Below are positions 28,400 through 37,371 of a stretch of DNA of 64,000 nt, piece by piece. The translations under genes and the position numbers were made by a program. Under the pieces are notes generated by a model. That model had not been told where the DNA came from, ran no database searches, and saw only the letters and a list, made by a program, of their open reading frames with translations. The stretch covers positions 3,534,001-3,598,000 of the forward strand of contig NZ_CP043342.1 in assembly GCF_003594935.2 (NCBI RefSeq), written 5' to 3'. The stretch is from Enterobacter huaxiensis (GTDB lineage: Bacteria > Pseudomonadota > Gammaproteobacteria > Enterobacterales > Enterobacteriaceae). The stretch's first letter is position 1. Each line of letters opens with the position of its first letter.

Positions 28400-31108
28400 T
28401 TACGCAGCCTTACGGAACCTGCGGGTCAGTCGCTTCTCGATTTCGACGACGAAGAACATCACGCCCGCAACCGCCAGAGTCACAAACCAGTAGCGCAGCG
28501 GCAGCGCTTCGGTGCCGAACAGCATCTGCATAAACGGCAGGTAGATGATTGCCGCCTGGAGCAGGAACAGCACGCCCGTCACCAGCCAGATGCCTTTGTT
28601 CGCCAGCAGACCGCGGTTCAGAGAGAAACCTTCGGTGTTACGGCAGTTAATCATGTAGACCCACTGCGCGCTCACCAGCATCTGCAGCAGCACGGTGCGG
28701 ATGAACTCCGCGCTGTGGCCGCGCGGTGCCAGCCAGGCTTCCAGCGCAAACGCCGCAATAGCAATCATAGTGCCGACGAAAGCTACTCGCCACACGGCGT
28801 AAGCATCCATCACGTGCTGACCGGTCTGACGCGGCGGACGGCGCATAATGTTGCGCTCGGCGGCTTCAAAGGCCAGGCCGAAGGAGAGCGTGGCGGAGGT
28901 GGCCATGTTCATCCACAGAATCAGCACCGGCGTCAGCGGGATGATGTTCCCCGCCAGCAGCGCAATCACAATCAGCAGACCCTGCGCGAGGTTGGTCGGC
29001 ATGATGAACAGAATCGTCTTCTTCAGGTTGTCGTATACGCGACGCCCCTCTTTTACCGCGCTGGTGATGGTGGCGAAGTTATCGTCCGTCAGGACCATAT
29101 CCGCCGCCTCTTTAGTGACTTCCGTCCCTTTGATACCCATCGCAATGCCCACGTCCGCCTGGCGCAGCGCCGGCGCGTCGTTCACACCGTCGCCGGTCAT
29201 GCCGACGATTTCGCCTTTATCCTGCAGCGCTTTCACCAGGCGCAGCTTATGCTCCGGGCTGGTACGGGCGAAGATGTCATACTTCACCGCGGCTTCCGCC
29301 AGCTCGGCGTCGTCCATCTTCTCCAGCTGGTAGCCGGTCACCGCCTGCTCGCTGTTGGTAATGCCCAGCATCTGGCCGATGCTCATCGCCGTCTGCGGGT
29401 GATCCCCGGTGATCATCTTCACGCGGATCCCCGCCTGCTGGCAGGCGTTAATCGCATCAATCGCTTCCGGACGCGGCGGATCCATCATCCCGGCGATGCC
29501 GAGGAAGATCAGGCCGTGGCTCAGGTCGTCGTGCGTCAGTTCCTGCTCGCCGTTCGCCGGCTTGAACGCCGCGGCGACCATGCGCAGCCCCTGACGCGCA
29601 TAGCGCTCCATCTCGTTTTCCCAGTACGCGCGGTTGAACGCTTCCGCACCGTTGCGGGTCTGCTGCTGGGCACAAAGGGCGAAAATCACGTCCGGCGCGC
29701 CGGTAATCAAAATCTGCTCCTCACCGCCAATCTGGTAGTGGGTGCTCATGTACTTGTACTGCGAGTCGAACGGGATCTTGTTAATCAGCGTGGTCATGAC
29801 CGGCGCGAGGCTGGCTTTCGCCGCCAGCACCTTCAGCGCGCCCTCGGTTGGCCCACCGGTAATGCCCCACAGGCCGCGCTCGTCCTGCATCATCTGGCTG
29901 TCGTTACAGAGGTCGACGGTGCGCAGGTACTGCTCCAGCACGGTGCCCGACTGGATCTGCACCGGCTCGTCGCTGCCTTCCAGGTAGATGTTGCCCACCG
30001 GCTCGTAGCTGTTGCCGTCCACGCGGTAGCAGGCGTCGGCGGTGATGATGGCTTTAACCGTCATCTCGTTCATGGTCAGGGTGCCGGTTTTATCCGAGCA
30101 GACCACGGTCATCGCGCCCAGGGTTTCAACCGTCGGCAGCTTGCGAATAATCGCCCGCTTGCGCGCCATCGCCTGCACGCCCAGAGAGAGGATGATGGAG
30201 ATAATCGCCGGCAGACCTTCCGGTACGGAGGCGACCGCCAGGCTAATCAGGGAGAGCAGCAGCTCGCCCATCGGGATCTCGCGGAACACCAGGCTGAAGA
30301 CAAACAGCGCGGCCATCATCGCCAGAATAATGGCGAAGATCGCCTTACCGAGCTTGTCCATCTGCACCAGCAGCGGGGTACGGTGCTTTTCGATACCCGC
30401 CATCATCTGGTTGATGTGGCCGAGTTCCGTATCCTTACCGGTCGCGGTGACCAGGCCGACGCCGCCGCCCGCGCTCACGGTTGTCCCGGAGAAGACCATA
30501 TTGGTGCGGTCGCCCAGCGGCAGTTCACCGGTCAGCGGGTTTGTGTGCTTATCCACCACGGTGGATTCACCGGTCAGAATCGCCTCTTCCACGCGTAAAT
30601 TATGTGCTTCTATTAAGCGCATATCCGCCGGAATACGATCGCCCGCGCGCAGAACAATAATATCGCCCGGAACGATTTCCGTCGTCGGTATGGTTTCATG
30701 GCTGCCGTTACGAATAACGCGCGCCTCGCTGGAGAGCATATTGCGAATACTCTTCAGGGATTTTTCCGCGTTGCTTTCCTGAATGTGGCCAATTAGGGCA
30801 TTGATGACCGCCACGCCGAGAATAACCAGCGTATCGACCCAGTGGCCCATCACCGCGGTTAATACGGCCGCCGCAAGCAGAACGTAAATCAGGACATCGT
30901 TAAAGTGCGCGAGAAAACGCAGCCATCCCGGCTTGCCTTTTTTCTCCGGCAGCGCGTTTGGGCCATGCTTATCTAAACGCGCCTGCGCCTCGGCGCGGTC
31001 AAGGCCGTTAGCCTGGCTTCGCGCCTGAGCAAGCGCCTGCTCTACGGTCTGCTGGTACGCCTGCCCGCCCGCGGGTGGCATATTCTGTGAGAAATTTTTT
31101 TTGGTCAT
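28400..31108 (-). CDS. P-type cation-transporting ATPase (type II, Ca2+/PacL-like)
   Basis: The 902-residue protein has the N-terminal cation-ATPase domain (LDKHGPNALPEKKG), the TGES actuator motif, phosphorylation motif CSDKTGTLT, and hinge motif GDGVNDAPALRQADVGIAMG. The TM4 sequence ASVPEGLPA (PEGL) is that of SERCA/PMR1-like Ca2+ or Mn2+ pumps, and a C-terminal block of four to six TM helices is present. MgtA, also type II, differs in detail, and heavy-metal (CPx) pumps are excluded by the absence of CPC/CPH. The transported ion is not proved. It is a single gene with a long upstream region. Confidence 0.85.
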   Translation of the reverse strand: MTKKNFSQNMPPAGGQAYQQTVEQALAQARSQANGLDRAEAQARLDKHGPNALPEKKGKPGWLRFLAHFNDVLIYVLLAAAVLTAVMGHWVDTLVILGVAVINALIGHIQESNAEKSLKSIRNMLSSEARVIRNGSHETIPTTEIVPGDIIVLRAGDRIPADMRLIEAHNLRVEEAILTGESTVVDKHTNPLTGELPLGDRTNMVFSGTTVSAGGGVGLVTATGKDTELGHINQMMAGIEKHRTPLLVQMDKLGKAIFAIILAMMAALFVFSLVFREIPMGELLLSLISLAVASVPEGLPAIISIILSLGVQAMARKRAIIRKLPTVETLGAMTVVCSDKTGTLTMNEMTVKAIITADACYRVDGNSYEPVGNIYLEGSDEPVQIQSGTVLEQYLRTVDLCNDSQMMQDERGLWGITGGPTEGALKVLAAKASLAPVMTTLINKIPFDSQYKYMSTHYQIGGEEQILITGAPDVIFALCAQQQTRNGAEAFNRAYWENEMERYARQGLRMVAAAFKPANGEQELTHDDLSHGLIFLGIAGMMDPPRPEAIDAINACQQAGIRVKMITGDHPQTAMSIGQMLGITNSEQAVTGYQLEKMDDAELAEAAVKYDIFARTSPEHKLRLVKALQDKGEIVGMTGDGVNDAPALRQADVGIAMGIKGTEVTKEAADMVLTDDNFATITSAVKEGRRVYDNLKKTILFIMPTNLAQGLLIVIALLAGNIIPLTPVLILWMNMATSATLSFGLAFEAAERNIMRRPPRQTGQHVMDAYAVWRVAFVGTMIAIAAFALEAWLAPRGHSAEFIRTVLLQMLVSAQWVYMINCRNTEGFSLNRGLLANKGIWLVTGVLFLLQAAIIYLPFMQMLFGTEALPLRYWFVTLAVAGVMFFVVEIEKRLTRRFRKAA

Positions 31109-31305
31109 GGTATTTTTCCTTCAATATCCGGTGGACGGAAGCCGGAATTCCTTTCTGGCTTAAATTAATTCGTTTTTAATACTTGCGGGTTAAATTGATC
31201 TACCGCAATATAATGACGACTGGGTTATTCAAAAATGATAAAAATTAATTCGATAAGATGATTTTTACAAAAAGTTTCTAAACCAACATTAAACAAGGAG
31301 ACAGC

Positions 31306-31416
31306 ATGTTTGGTATTTATCGCGGACGGCGCCTGGCGTTATACATTGTCGTAGCCATTGTTATTGCTACGTTAATTGGATACAGCACCTATACATTTGT
31401 AAAATTATTTTCCTGA
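31306..31416 (+). CDS. Small single-pass membrane protein, 36 aa
   Basis: AAGGAG lies 6 nt before ATG at 31306. The frame reads MFGIYRGRRLALYIV, then VAIVIATLIGYSTYTFV, and stops after KLFS: a basic N-terminus (RGRR), one hydrophobic helix of ~20 residues, and a short tail, as in stress-induced small membrane proteins. It lies in the AT-rich gap upstream of, and divergent from, the P-type ATPase and could be a regulator of a membrane protein. I do not recognise a named homologue. Confidence 0.65.
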   Translation: MFGIYRGRRLALYIVVAIVIATLIGYSTYTFVKLFS

Positions 31417-31596
31417 AGCAGACGTTTATTTACATAACGCGATATTAATTTAATCGGTCGGGCAATATTATTCTTTTTTTAGTTTTTAAAAGCAGAATAT
31501 TGGCCGCGTGATATTCAAAAACGGCGGTCGGGTTGATATTGCTTTACGTTAGAGGATGCCGGACAATGACATTTTTAACTGACGATTAACATTACG

Positions 31597-31845
31597 ATGA
31601 AACACCCGTTAGAATCGCTGCTTACGGCCGGGGGCATTTTATTGCTGGCCCTGATCTCCTGTCTGCTGCTACCCGCCCCGTCGCTGGGTCTGGTGCTGGC
31701 GCAAAAGCTGATGACGACCTTCCACATGGTCGATCTTAACCAGCTTTATACCATTCTGTTCTGCCTGTGGTTTTTGGTGCTCGGCGCCATCGAATTCTTC
31801 GTTCTGCGTTTCGTCTGGCGCCGCTGGTTTTCACTGGCGTCGTAA
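31597..31845 (+). CDS. ybdJ: DUF1158 inner-membrane protein YbdJ
   Basis: The 82-residue protein matches E. coli YbdJ nearly along its whole length. It has two hydrophobic helices (LLTAGGILLLALISCLLL and LYTILFCLWFLVLGAIEFF) and ends in the basic FVWRRWFS. The function is unknown. In E. coli it lies directly after ybdK; here the pump and ATPase genes separate them. Its end overlaps the convergent esterase gene by 15 bp. Confidence 0.9.
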   Translation: MKHPLESLLTAGGILLLALISCLLLPAPSLGLVLAQKLMTTFHMVDLNQLYTILFCLWFLVLGAIEFFVLRFVWRRWFSLAS

Positions 31846-33399
31846 GCCGGTGAAATCGCGCATGCCGTGGATCAGCGCTTCGCACCAGGCCGCGTAGTCG
31901 TGGCCGCTGGATGACGGGTGGAAGCTGACGCGGTAGCCTTTGGCGCGCAACACCGCTTCAAATGCCAGCGTACCTGGATAGTTCCCGCCGCCCGGCCCGG
32001 CCATTTCAAACCTTCCCGCCTGCAGCCAGAAACGCACCGGATACTGCGGCGACTGCTGGTACTGGCGCGTCAGCCAGCCGGGCGCTTCGCCTTTTGGCGC
32101 CCACCAGTACGAGCCAGAAAGGCTCAGCACATTACCAAACAGTCGCGGGTAGCGCAGCGCCACCCACGACGAAGCAATTCCCCCGTAGCTCGACCCCGCC
32201 AGCACCGTTTTCTGCCGCTGCATCGCGATGCCCTGCCCGCGCAGCCACGGCAGCAGCTCGTGCGCCATAAAGTCGGCGAAGTCCGGGTTTGGCGGCAGTT
32301 CTTTACCGCGCCGGGCATGATCGAGACTGTCGATAAACACGACGTTGACGGGCGGAAGATGATGTCGGGCGATCAGCCCATCCAGCACGTTGGCGAAATG
32401 GTACTCGTCCTGATAAACCTGCCCGTCGAACAGGACTAACGTCCAGCGTGCAGGCTGCGCGCCGCGCGGCTTGTAAATCATCACCTCGCGGGTATTGCCG
32501 AGACGGGGACTGGCAAATTTCTGTCGGCTTAGCGTGCCTTGTCCCAGCGGCTGGGCTGCAGCCTGTGCTGAGCAATAGCGCGTTGGGGTGAGATCGAGCA
32601 GCGAAGAGCGGTTCCAGCGATCGGCCTTATGCTCGCCAAAGGCGTTCGGGTTGAGCGGATCGGCCTGCGCGCTAACCAGGATCGCCCGTCGCCGATCGCG
32701 CGGGGATCCGCCGATAAACGGCACGTCCGGGGCAAGTTTATACTGCATCACCGTATCGGCCGGCACGACATAGCTGCGAAACCAGACGTCGCTTTTGCCC
32801 AGACGAAACAGCGGATCGTGTTCGCCCGCCGGTGAGCCCAGCAGGAACACGTTTTCACGCGCCCCGCGCCAGAGAAAGGTGACGCGCTTGTGGCTGGCAT
32901 CCACCGGCTCCACCATCGGCGTTCCCTGACGGGTTTGCGCCTGCCAGAACGCATCGGTGCTTCCACCAGCTGCAACCGTTTCTGCCAGCGCCTTCAGCGC
33001 CGGGCTCTCAGGCTCCAGCACCTGGGTGCGCGGTAACGCGGAGGTTTCTTTCATTCGCCACTGAAAACGCCAGGGTTTACCCGCTTCACCGTGCAGCACC
33101 AGCGAGGTATTTTGCTTCACCGGCAGGGCAAATAGCAGGGTGTACTCCCCATCGGCGGGGCCATTCTCAACCAGCGTGCGGATGCCGTTGTTTTTCTCGT
33201 CCAGCAGGCGGGCATCCGTTACGCCGTTCAGCGTGGCGGAAACGTAATTCTCGTCCAGCGGCGGAAGTAAAAAACAGACTTCACCGCTGGCATCAAACTT
33301 CCCCTGAACGTCTCCCTGCAGGGAAGCGTGCTCACAGGTCGCCGCCATCGCGGGCAACGTACCAATACCGAGTAACAACCCGCTCCATACCCTCTTCAT
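31831..33399 (-). CDS. Exported siderophore (enterobactin-type) esterase, Fes/IroD-like
   Basis: A signal peptide (MKRVWSGLLLGIGTLPAMA, then ATC) precedes a Fes-like N-terminal domain (RVTFLWRGARENVFLLGSPA) and a C-terminal alpha/beta-hydrolase esterase domain. That domain has MIYKPRGAQPARWTLVLFDG, the nucleophile GSSYGG, and the histidine in SSGHDYAAW. Cytoplasmic Fes has no signal peptide; this 522-residue protein would act in the periplasm, like PfeE or IroE, to cut catecholate siderophores. ATG at 33399 was chosen because the export signal starts there. A Fur-like palindrome lies ~40 bp upstream. Confidence 0.85.
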   Translation of the reverse strand: MKRVWSGLLLGIGTLPAMAATCEHASLQGDVQGKFDASGEVCFLLPPLDENYVSATLNGVTDARLLDEKNNGIRTLVENGPADGEYTLLFALPVKQNTSLVLHGEAGKPWRFQWRMKETSALPRTQVLEPESPALKALAETVAAGGSTDAFWQAQTRQGTPMVEPVDASHKRVTFLWRGARENVFLLGSPAGEHDPLFRLGKSDVWFRSYVVPADTVMQYKLAPDVPFIGGSPRDRRRAILVSAQADPLNPNAFGEHKADRWNRSSLLDLTPTRYCSAQAAAQPLGQGTLSRQKFASPRLGNTREVMIYKPRGAQPARWTLVLFDGQVYQDEYHFANVLDGLIARHHLPPVNVVFIDSLDHARRGKELPPNPDFADFMAHELLPWLRGQGIAMQRQKTVLAGSSYGGIASSWVALRYPRLFGNVLSLSGSYWWAPKGEAPGWLTRQYQQSPQYPVRFWLQAGRFEMAGPGGGNYPGTLAFEAVLRAKGYRVSFHPSSSGHDYAAWCEALIHGMRDFTGLRRQ

Positions 33400-33439
33400 T
33401 ACCGCTTGTTCCCCAACGAAATTTGCCACCAACGCTAAT

Positions 33440-33458
33440 GCAAATGGTAATAATTTGC
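33440..33458 (-). promoter_or_regulatory. Candidate Fur box upstream of the siderophore esterase
   Basis: A 19-bp imperfect palindrome, GCAAATTATTACCATTTGC on the minus strand, has the A/T-rich inverted-repeat layout of Fur sites and matches 12 of 19 consensus positions. It lies ~40 bp before the esterase start. An iron-regulated siderophore enzyme would be expected to have one. Confidence 0.45.
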
Positions 33459-33613
33459 AATATCATCAATGGCATTTCATCGGTCTTTTTTAGGGCGAAA
33501 GCAACCAGGGAATAATTGTTAACCCATTTAAAAATAAGGGGATGATAGAGATCTGACTGCTAAGCCGGGGATGGAAAACCGGGTGGATTTACGGGCTCCG
33601 TGCCAACAAAAAA

Positions 33614-33650
33614 AGCCGGGTGGCGGCTTCGCCTTACCCGGCCTACGCGC
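33614..33650. repeat. REP palindrome
   Basis: AGCCGGGTGGCGGCTTCGCC followed by TTACCCGGCCTAC is the reverse-oriented form of the REP copies at 347-380 and 5267-5300. It lies just after the ramA stop codon. Confidence 0.85.
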
Positions 33651-33656
33651 ACCATT

Positions 33657-33998
33657 TTAATGTGCACGACTGTGATTCTCTTTACGGTACGCGCCCGGCG
33701 GCTGGTTGAAGGTGCGGGTAAAGATGCGGGTAAACGTCTGCTGCGAGTCAAACCCGTAGCGCAGGCAGATGTCATACACGCGCTCGTCCGATTCACGCAG
33801 GTCGCGCGCCGCCAGCAGCAGCTTGCGCTCGCGAATATAGCGCCCCAGGCTCTCCCCTTTGTACTGCATAAACAGCCGCTGCAGATGCCACTTCGAATAG
33901 CCCGCGTGACGGGCAATCTCTTCGATGCGCAGCGGCTGATGTAGGTTGTCGTCAATCCACTCGACGATGGTGTCGATGACCTGAGCGGAAATAGTCAT
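33657..33998 (-). CDS. ramA: AraC-family multidrug-resistance activator RamA
   Basis: This 113-residue protein is two helix-turn-helix units and nothing else, as in MarA and SoxS, and matches Klebsiella/Salmonella RamA almost residue for residue (ends PPGAYRKENHSRAH; IEEIARHAGYSKWHLQRLF is the first HTH). RamA activates acrAB, tolC and micF and so raises multidrug tolerance; it binds marboxes as a monomer. The start MTISAQV at 33998 is the family start; an upstream in-frame codon would add 15 residues. It follows romA by 32 bp and shares its RamR-controlled promoter. Confidence 0.96.
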   Translation of the reverse strand: MTISAQVIDTIVEWIDDNLHQPLRIEEIARHAGYSKWHLQRLFMQYKGESLGRYIRERKLLLAARDLRESDERVYDICLRYGFDSQQTFTRIFTRTFNQPPGAYRKENHSRAH

Positions 33999-34030
33999 GC
34001 TGCTCTCCCCCTCTGCTTCTCGGTTAAACA

Positions 34031-35134
34031 TTATTCCCACCACTCACGAAATTGTTGCGTGCTGTCGCTCACGCGGACCGGTTCACCCAGCTCCGGCGTC
34101 AGCAGCCGGTAATTTTTGTCCCTGCTGGCCCGCGCCAGCTGGATCAGCGGATCGTTCCAAGTGTGTTTCGCCAGCACGAAGCGCCCGTTGTGTCCTGGCA
34201 CCACCGCTTTCGCGTTGAGATCCGCCGAGGCCTGCGCCGTTTCATCCGGCAGCATATGGATGTACTTCCAGTCCTGGTCGTACTGACCGTTTTCCATAAT
34301 GGCTAAATCCACTTCGCCAAACTGCTCGCCGATGGCCCTGAAGTGCGGGCCGTAGCCGGAATCTCCGCTGTAGTAAACCTTCTGCTCTGGCGTGACGAAC
34401 ATAAAGCTGCCCCACAGCGTCTGGTCGCGCTTGATGCCGCGCCCGGAAAAGTGGCGCGCCGGCAGCACGTGCACCGTCAGTTCATCGCTAATGAGTACCG
34501 ACTGGTTCCAGTCCCGCTCGTCGATAATCTCCGGGTTCATGCCCCAGTAGCGCAGGTGCGAGCCCACGCCGAGCGGCGTTACGACGCGCTTCACCTTCGG
34601 CAGCAGCGCCCTGATGGTGGCGTAGTCCAGGTGATCGTAGTGATCGTGCGAGATAATCAGCAGGTCGATCTCCGGCATGCTTTCGGCGTGCCACGGATAT
34701 TCCCCCGCAAAGGCTTTATTGAGGAACGAAAACGGCGCGGCGTAGTTGCCGAGAACCGGGTCGATCAGGATGCGTTTACCCGCCAGCTGCATATACCAGG
34801 AGGAGTGGCCGAGCCACACCAGGGTGTCCTGCTCCAGCGGCAGGCTGGCGAGATCGGTTTTCACCACCGGCAGCGGATGTGCCGGGCGGGCGTTTTCGGT
34901 TTTTTTGGTCAAAAACTCCCACATTGCCACCAGCATATTTTTGTCGCCGTTATAGCCAGGCGTCGGCAGCGTGTTGTGGAATTTCCCCTCGCGATACTGC
35001 GGAGAGGCTTCCACTTCGGAGAGCTGCTCACCCTGTGGGGTCTGGCCAAATCCGGCATTCAGGACAAAGGGTAAACTCGCAGCTGAAGCAATAATCATGA
35101 CAAACACCACGCAGATGAATAGAGGCTTTTTCAT
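34031..35134 (-). CDS. romA: MBL-fold hydrolase RomA
   Basis: RomA has an N-terminal hydrophobic signal/anchor (MKKPLFICVVFVMIIASAA) and a metallo-beta-lactamase-fold domain: the metal-binding motif is HDHYDHLD, with a later histidine (LPARHFSGRG), an aspartate (SGDSGYGP) and PGHNGRF supplying the remaining ligands. It resembles NAPE-PLD-like hydrolases. It is co-transcribed with ramA in Klebsiella and Enterobacter, and its enzyme substrate is not settled. It runs from the ramR divergent promoter. Confidence 0.93.
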   Translation of the reverse strand: MKKPLFICVVFVMIIASAASLPFVLNAGFGQTPQGEQLSEVEASPQYREGKFHNTLPTPGYNGDKNMLVAMWEFLTKKTENARPAHPLPVVKTDLASLPLEQDTLVWLGHSSWYMQLAGKRILIDPVLGNYAAPFSFLNKAFAGEYPWHAESMPEIDLLIISHDHYDHLDYATIRALLPKVKRVVTPLGVGSHLRYWGMNPEIIDERDWNQSVLISDELTVHVLPARHFSGRGIKRDQTLWGSFMFVTPEQKVYYSGDSGYGPHFRAIGEQFGEVDLAIMENGQYDQDWKYIHMLPDETAQASADLNAKAVVPGHNGRFVLAKHTWNDPLIQLARASRDKNYRLLTPELGEPVRVSDSTQQFREWWE

Positions 35135-35188
35135 TTCCTGACCCGAATACGCGCCCCGTCCGATGGTTTACGCGGGTTAAACTTGATT

Positions 35189-35208
35189 ATGAGTGAGTAA
35201 GCACTCAT
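35189..35208. promoter_or_regulatory. RamR operator
   Basis: ATGAGTG, six bases (AGTAAG), then CACTCAT: a perfect 7-bp inverted repeat in the ramR-romA gap. This is the site type bound by RamR in Salmonella and Klebsiella. It would silence romA-ramA and ramR until an inducer binds. Confidence 0.9.
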
Positions 35209-35325
35209 TATTGTGTATGATGAATATATCGTCAAGACGTTTTCGATCTTTGACATTCCGCGTTGCAGCGGTATGAACCGCATGCTTCAATACGTTTTTT
35301 TACATTTGACAAAGGGGAGAATTGA

Positions 35326-35916
35326 GTGGCACGTCCGAAGAGTGAAGATAAAAAACAGGCCTTACTGGAAGCCGCAACCGTTGCGTTTGCGCAGTCGGGA
35401 ATTGCCGCTTCAACGGCGCTCATTGCACGTAACGCGGGCGTTGCCGAAGGTACACTGTTTCGCTACTTTGCGACGAAGGACGATCTGCTGAATGCCCTCT
35501 ACCTGCACCTGAAGCAGGATCTCTGCCAGGCGATGCTGTCTAATCTGGATCGCTCACTCACCAGCCCAAAAGAGCACACGCGTAACATCTGGAACAGCTA
35601 TGTCGACTGGGGGATCAAAAACCCTCTCGCACACGCCGCCATTCGCCAGCTTGGCGTCAGTGAGAAGATCAACGCCGAAACGGAACAGGCCGTGAAAGAG
35701 ATGTTCCCGGAGCTGCACGAGCTGTGCCGCCGCTCGGTGCGCCAGGTGTTTATGTCCGACGAATTTAAAACGTTCGGCGATGCGATTTTCTTATCGCTGG
35801 CCGAAACCACCATGGAATTTGCCACCCGCGCTCCCTCCCGCGCCGTCGATTTTAAAGCGCTCGGTTTTGAGGCCATGTGGCGCGGGCTGGCCGAGGAGGA
35901 TAGCGATGGACGGTAA
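35326..35916 (+). CDS. ramR: TetR-family repressor of ramA, RamR
   Basis: The 196-residue TetR protein begins [19 protein letters not shown] at a GTG codon (35326), the family start, with GGGGAG seven nt upstream. The N-terminal HTH ([20 protein letters not shown]) is followed by an all-helical ligand domain. RamR binds bile acids, dyes and drugs; ligand or mutation releases the ramA promoter. No premature stop or frameshift is visible, so this copy looks functional. It overlaps ybdF by 11 bp. Confidence 0.96.
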   Translation: MARPKSEDKKQALLEAATVAFAQSGIAASTALIARNAGVAEGTLFRYFATKDDLLNALYLHLKQDLCQAMLSNLDRSLTSPKEHTRNIWNSYVDWGIKNPLAHAAIRQLGVSEKINAETEQAVKEMFPELHELCRRSVRQVFMSDEFKTFGDAIFLSLAETTMEFATRAPSRAVDFKALGFEAMWRGLAEEDSDGR

Positions 35917-36274
35917 GTCATTGCAGGAACACGCAAAACGCGTGGCGCTGGAACTGCCTTTTACGGAACACTGCTGGCCGTTTGGGCCCGAATACGACGT
36001 GTTTAAAGTTGGCGGGAAGATTTTTATGCTGATGGCGGTTGTACGCGGTCGCCCCCACGTCAGCCTGAAATCCGATCCTGAAAAATCGCTGTTAAATCAG
36101 CAAATTTATCGCGGCGTTGAACCGGGCTATCATCTGAATAAAAAGCACTGGATTTCACTCTACGGCACCGATGACATCACGCCTGAAGTGGTTACTGATT
36201 TCATCAATGACTCATGGAATCTGGTGGTCGATAAGCTGCCGAAAAAAGACCAGAAGTGGATACGCCCGGCCTGA
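35906..36274 (+). CDS. ybdF: MmcQ/YjbR-family protein YbdF
   Basis: The 122-residue protein matches E. coli YbdF (MmcQ/YjbR, CyaY-like fold). It begins [19 protein letters not shown] and has the family phrase [16 protein letters not shown] (here [15 protein letters not shown]) and SLKSDPE. ATG at 35906 lies inside the end of ramR, so translational coupling is likely. A longer in-frame reading begins well inside ramR and is rejected. Function unknown; it belongs to the conserved ybdK-to-ybdG backbone. Confidence 0.92.
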   Translation: MDGKSLQEHAKRVALELPFTEHCWPFGPEYDVFKVGGKIFMLMAVVRGRPHVSLKSDPEKSLLNQQIYRGVEPGYHLNKKHWISLYGTDDITPEVVTDFINDSWNLVVDKLPKKDQKWIRPA

Positions 36275-36394
36275 TTGTTCGGCTGAGACGAACAGATTAA
36301 GCGCTCGAATCGCACTTATCTTTTCCCGCTTCGCGCGGTAATCTGCACTCCTTTCGCGCCCGCGTACGGGCGAATTTTATTACCAGGAGTTGTT

Positions 36395-37048
36395 ATGGAT
36401 ATCATTTCTGTCGCCCTGAAACGCCACTCGACCAAGGCGTTCGACGCAAGCAAAAAACTGACCGCTGAAGAAGCGGAAAAAATCAAAACCCTGCTGCAGT
36501 ACAGCCCGTCCAGCACCAACTCCCAGCCGTGGCACTTTATTGTCGCCAGCACCGAGGAAGGTAAAGCGCGCGTGGCGAAATCCGCTGCGGGCACTTACGT
36601 GTTCAACGAACGCAAGATGCTGGACGCCTCTCACGTGGTGGTGTTCTGCGCGAAAACCGCCATGGACGATGCCTGGCTGGAGCGCGTCGTGGATCAGGAA
36701 GAGGCAGATGGCCGTTTCAACACGCCAGAAGCCAAAGCCGCGAACCACAAGGGCCGTACCTACTTCGCCGACATGCACCGCGTGGATCTGAAAGATGACG
36801 ATCAGTGGATGGCAAAACAGGTTTACCTGAACGTCGGTAATTTCCTGCTGGGTGTAGGTGCGATGGGTCTGGACGCGGTGCCGATTGAAGGCTTTGACGC
36901 GGCGATCCTCGACGAAGAGTTTGGTCTGAAAGAGAAAGGCTTCACCAGTCTGGTGGTGGTGCCGGTTGGGTATCACAGCGTGGAAGATTTCAACGCCACG
37001 CTGCCGAAGTCTCGCCTGCCGCTGAGCACGATTGTGACCGAGTGCTAA
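36395..37048 (+). CDS. nfsB: Oxygen-insensitive NAD(P)H nitroreductase NfsB
   Basis: This FMN-binding dimeric enzyme reduces nitroaromatics (nitrofurans) and quinones by two electrons. The 217-residue sequence agrees with E. coli/Enterobacter NfsB along its full length: [17 protein letters not shown] at the start (FMN phosphate-binding RHSTK), [13 protein letters not shown] near 40, and [10 protein letters not shown] near 160. GGAG lies upstream of the ATG. It stands 120 bp after ybdF in the backbone order; a hairpin follows the stop codon. Confidence 0.95.
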   Translation: MDIISVALKRHSTKAFDASKKLTAEEAEKIKTLLQYSPSSTNSQPWHFIVASTEEGKARVAKSAAGTYVFNERKMLDASHVVVFCAKTAMDDAWLERVVDQEEADGRFNTPEAKAANHKGRTYFADMHRVDLKDDDQWMAKQVYLNVGNFLLGVGAMGLDAVPIEGFDAAILDEEFGLKEKGFTSLVVVPVGYHSVEDFNATLPKSRLPLSTIVTEC

Positions 37049-37053
37049 TCTCT

Positions 37054-37084
37054 ACAGGCGCGCCCGTTACCGGCGTGCCTGTTT
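37054..37084 (+). terminator. Hairpin between convergent nfsB and the antitoxin gene
   Basis: ACAGGCGCGCC and GGCGTGCCTGT form an 11-bp stem (one mismatch) with a ~7-nt loop; the T tract is short (GTTTC). It may end transcripts from either side. Confidence 0.5.
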
Positions 37085-37371
37085 CAATAGAGCGTAATCT
37101 GCGGGTGTTTAACCCCACACACCAGTGCATAACGCGTTAAGGTATCAAGACTCGCCCGGGTTATATTCGCTTCCATTCTTGATACTGTGGGTGCGCTGAC
37201 GCCCATTCGCTCCGCCACCTGCGCGCGCGTCAGACCAGCCTGGTTTCGCCATTGCGCCAACATTTCGCGCAAGCGCTCTTTTCGTTCTTCAGCATCAAAA
37301 GAAGTCTGTACCTCTGAATCGCTTAACAGCTCAGATCGGAGTTCATCCCAGTCAATAATCTTCTTGCTCAT
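37084..37371 (-). CDS. HTH-type antitoxin (HigA-like, XRE family)
   Basis: The 95-residue protein contains an XRE helix-turn-helix at residues ~45-85 (AGLTRAQVAERMGVSAPTVS, then MEANITRASLDTLTRYA). Its N-terminal half is charged and probably flexible, as in HigA antitoxins that fold on the toxin. It overlaps the toxin gene upstream by 20 bp. Toxin-first order is typical of higBA modules. It should repress its own promoter together with the toxin. Confidence 0.85.
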   Translation of the reverse strand: MSKKIIDWDELRSELLSDSEVQTSFDAEERKERLREMLAQWRNQAGLTRAQVAERMGVSAPTVSRMEANITRASLDTLTRYALVCGVKHPQITLY

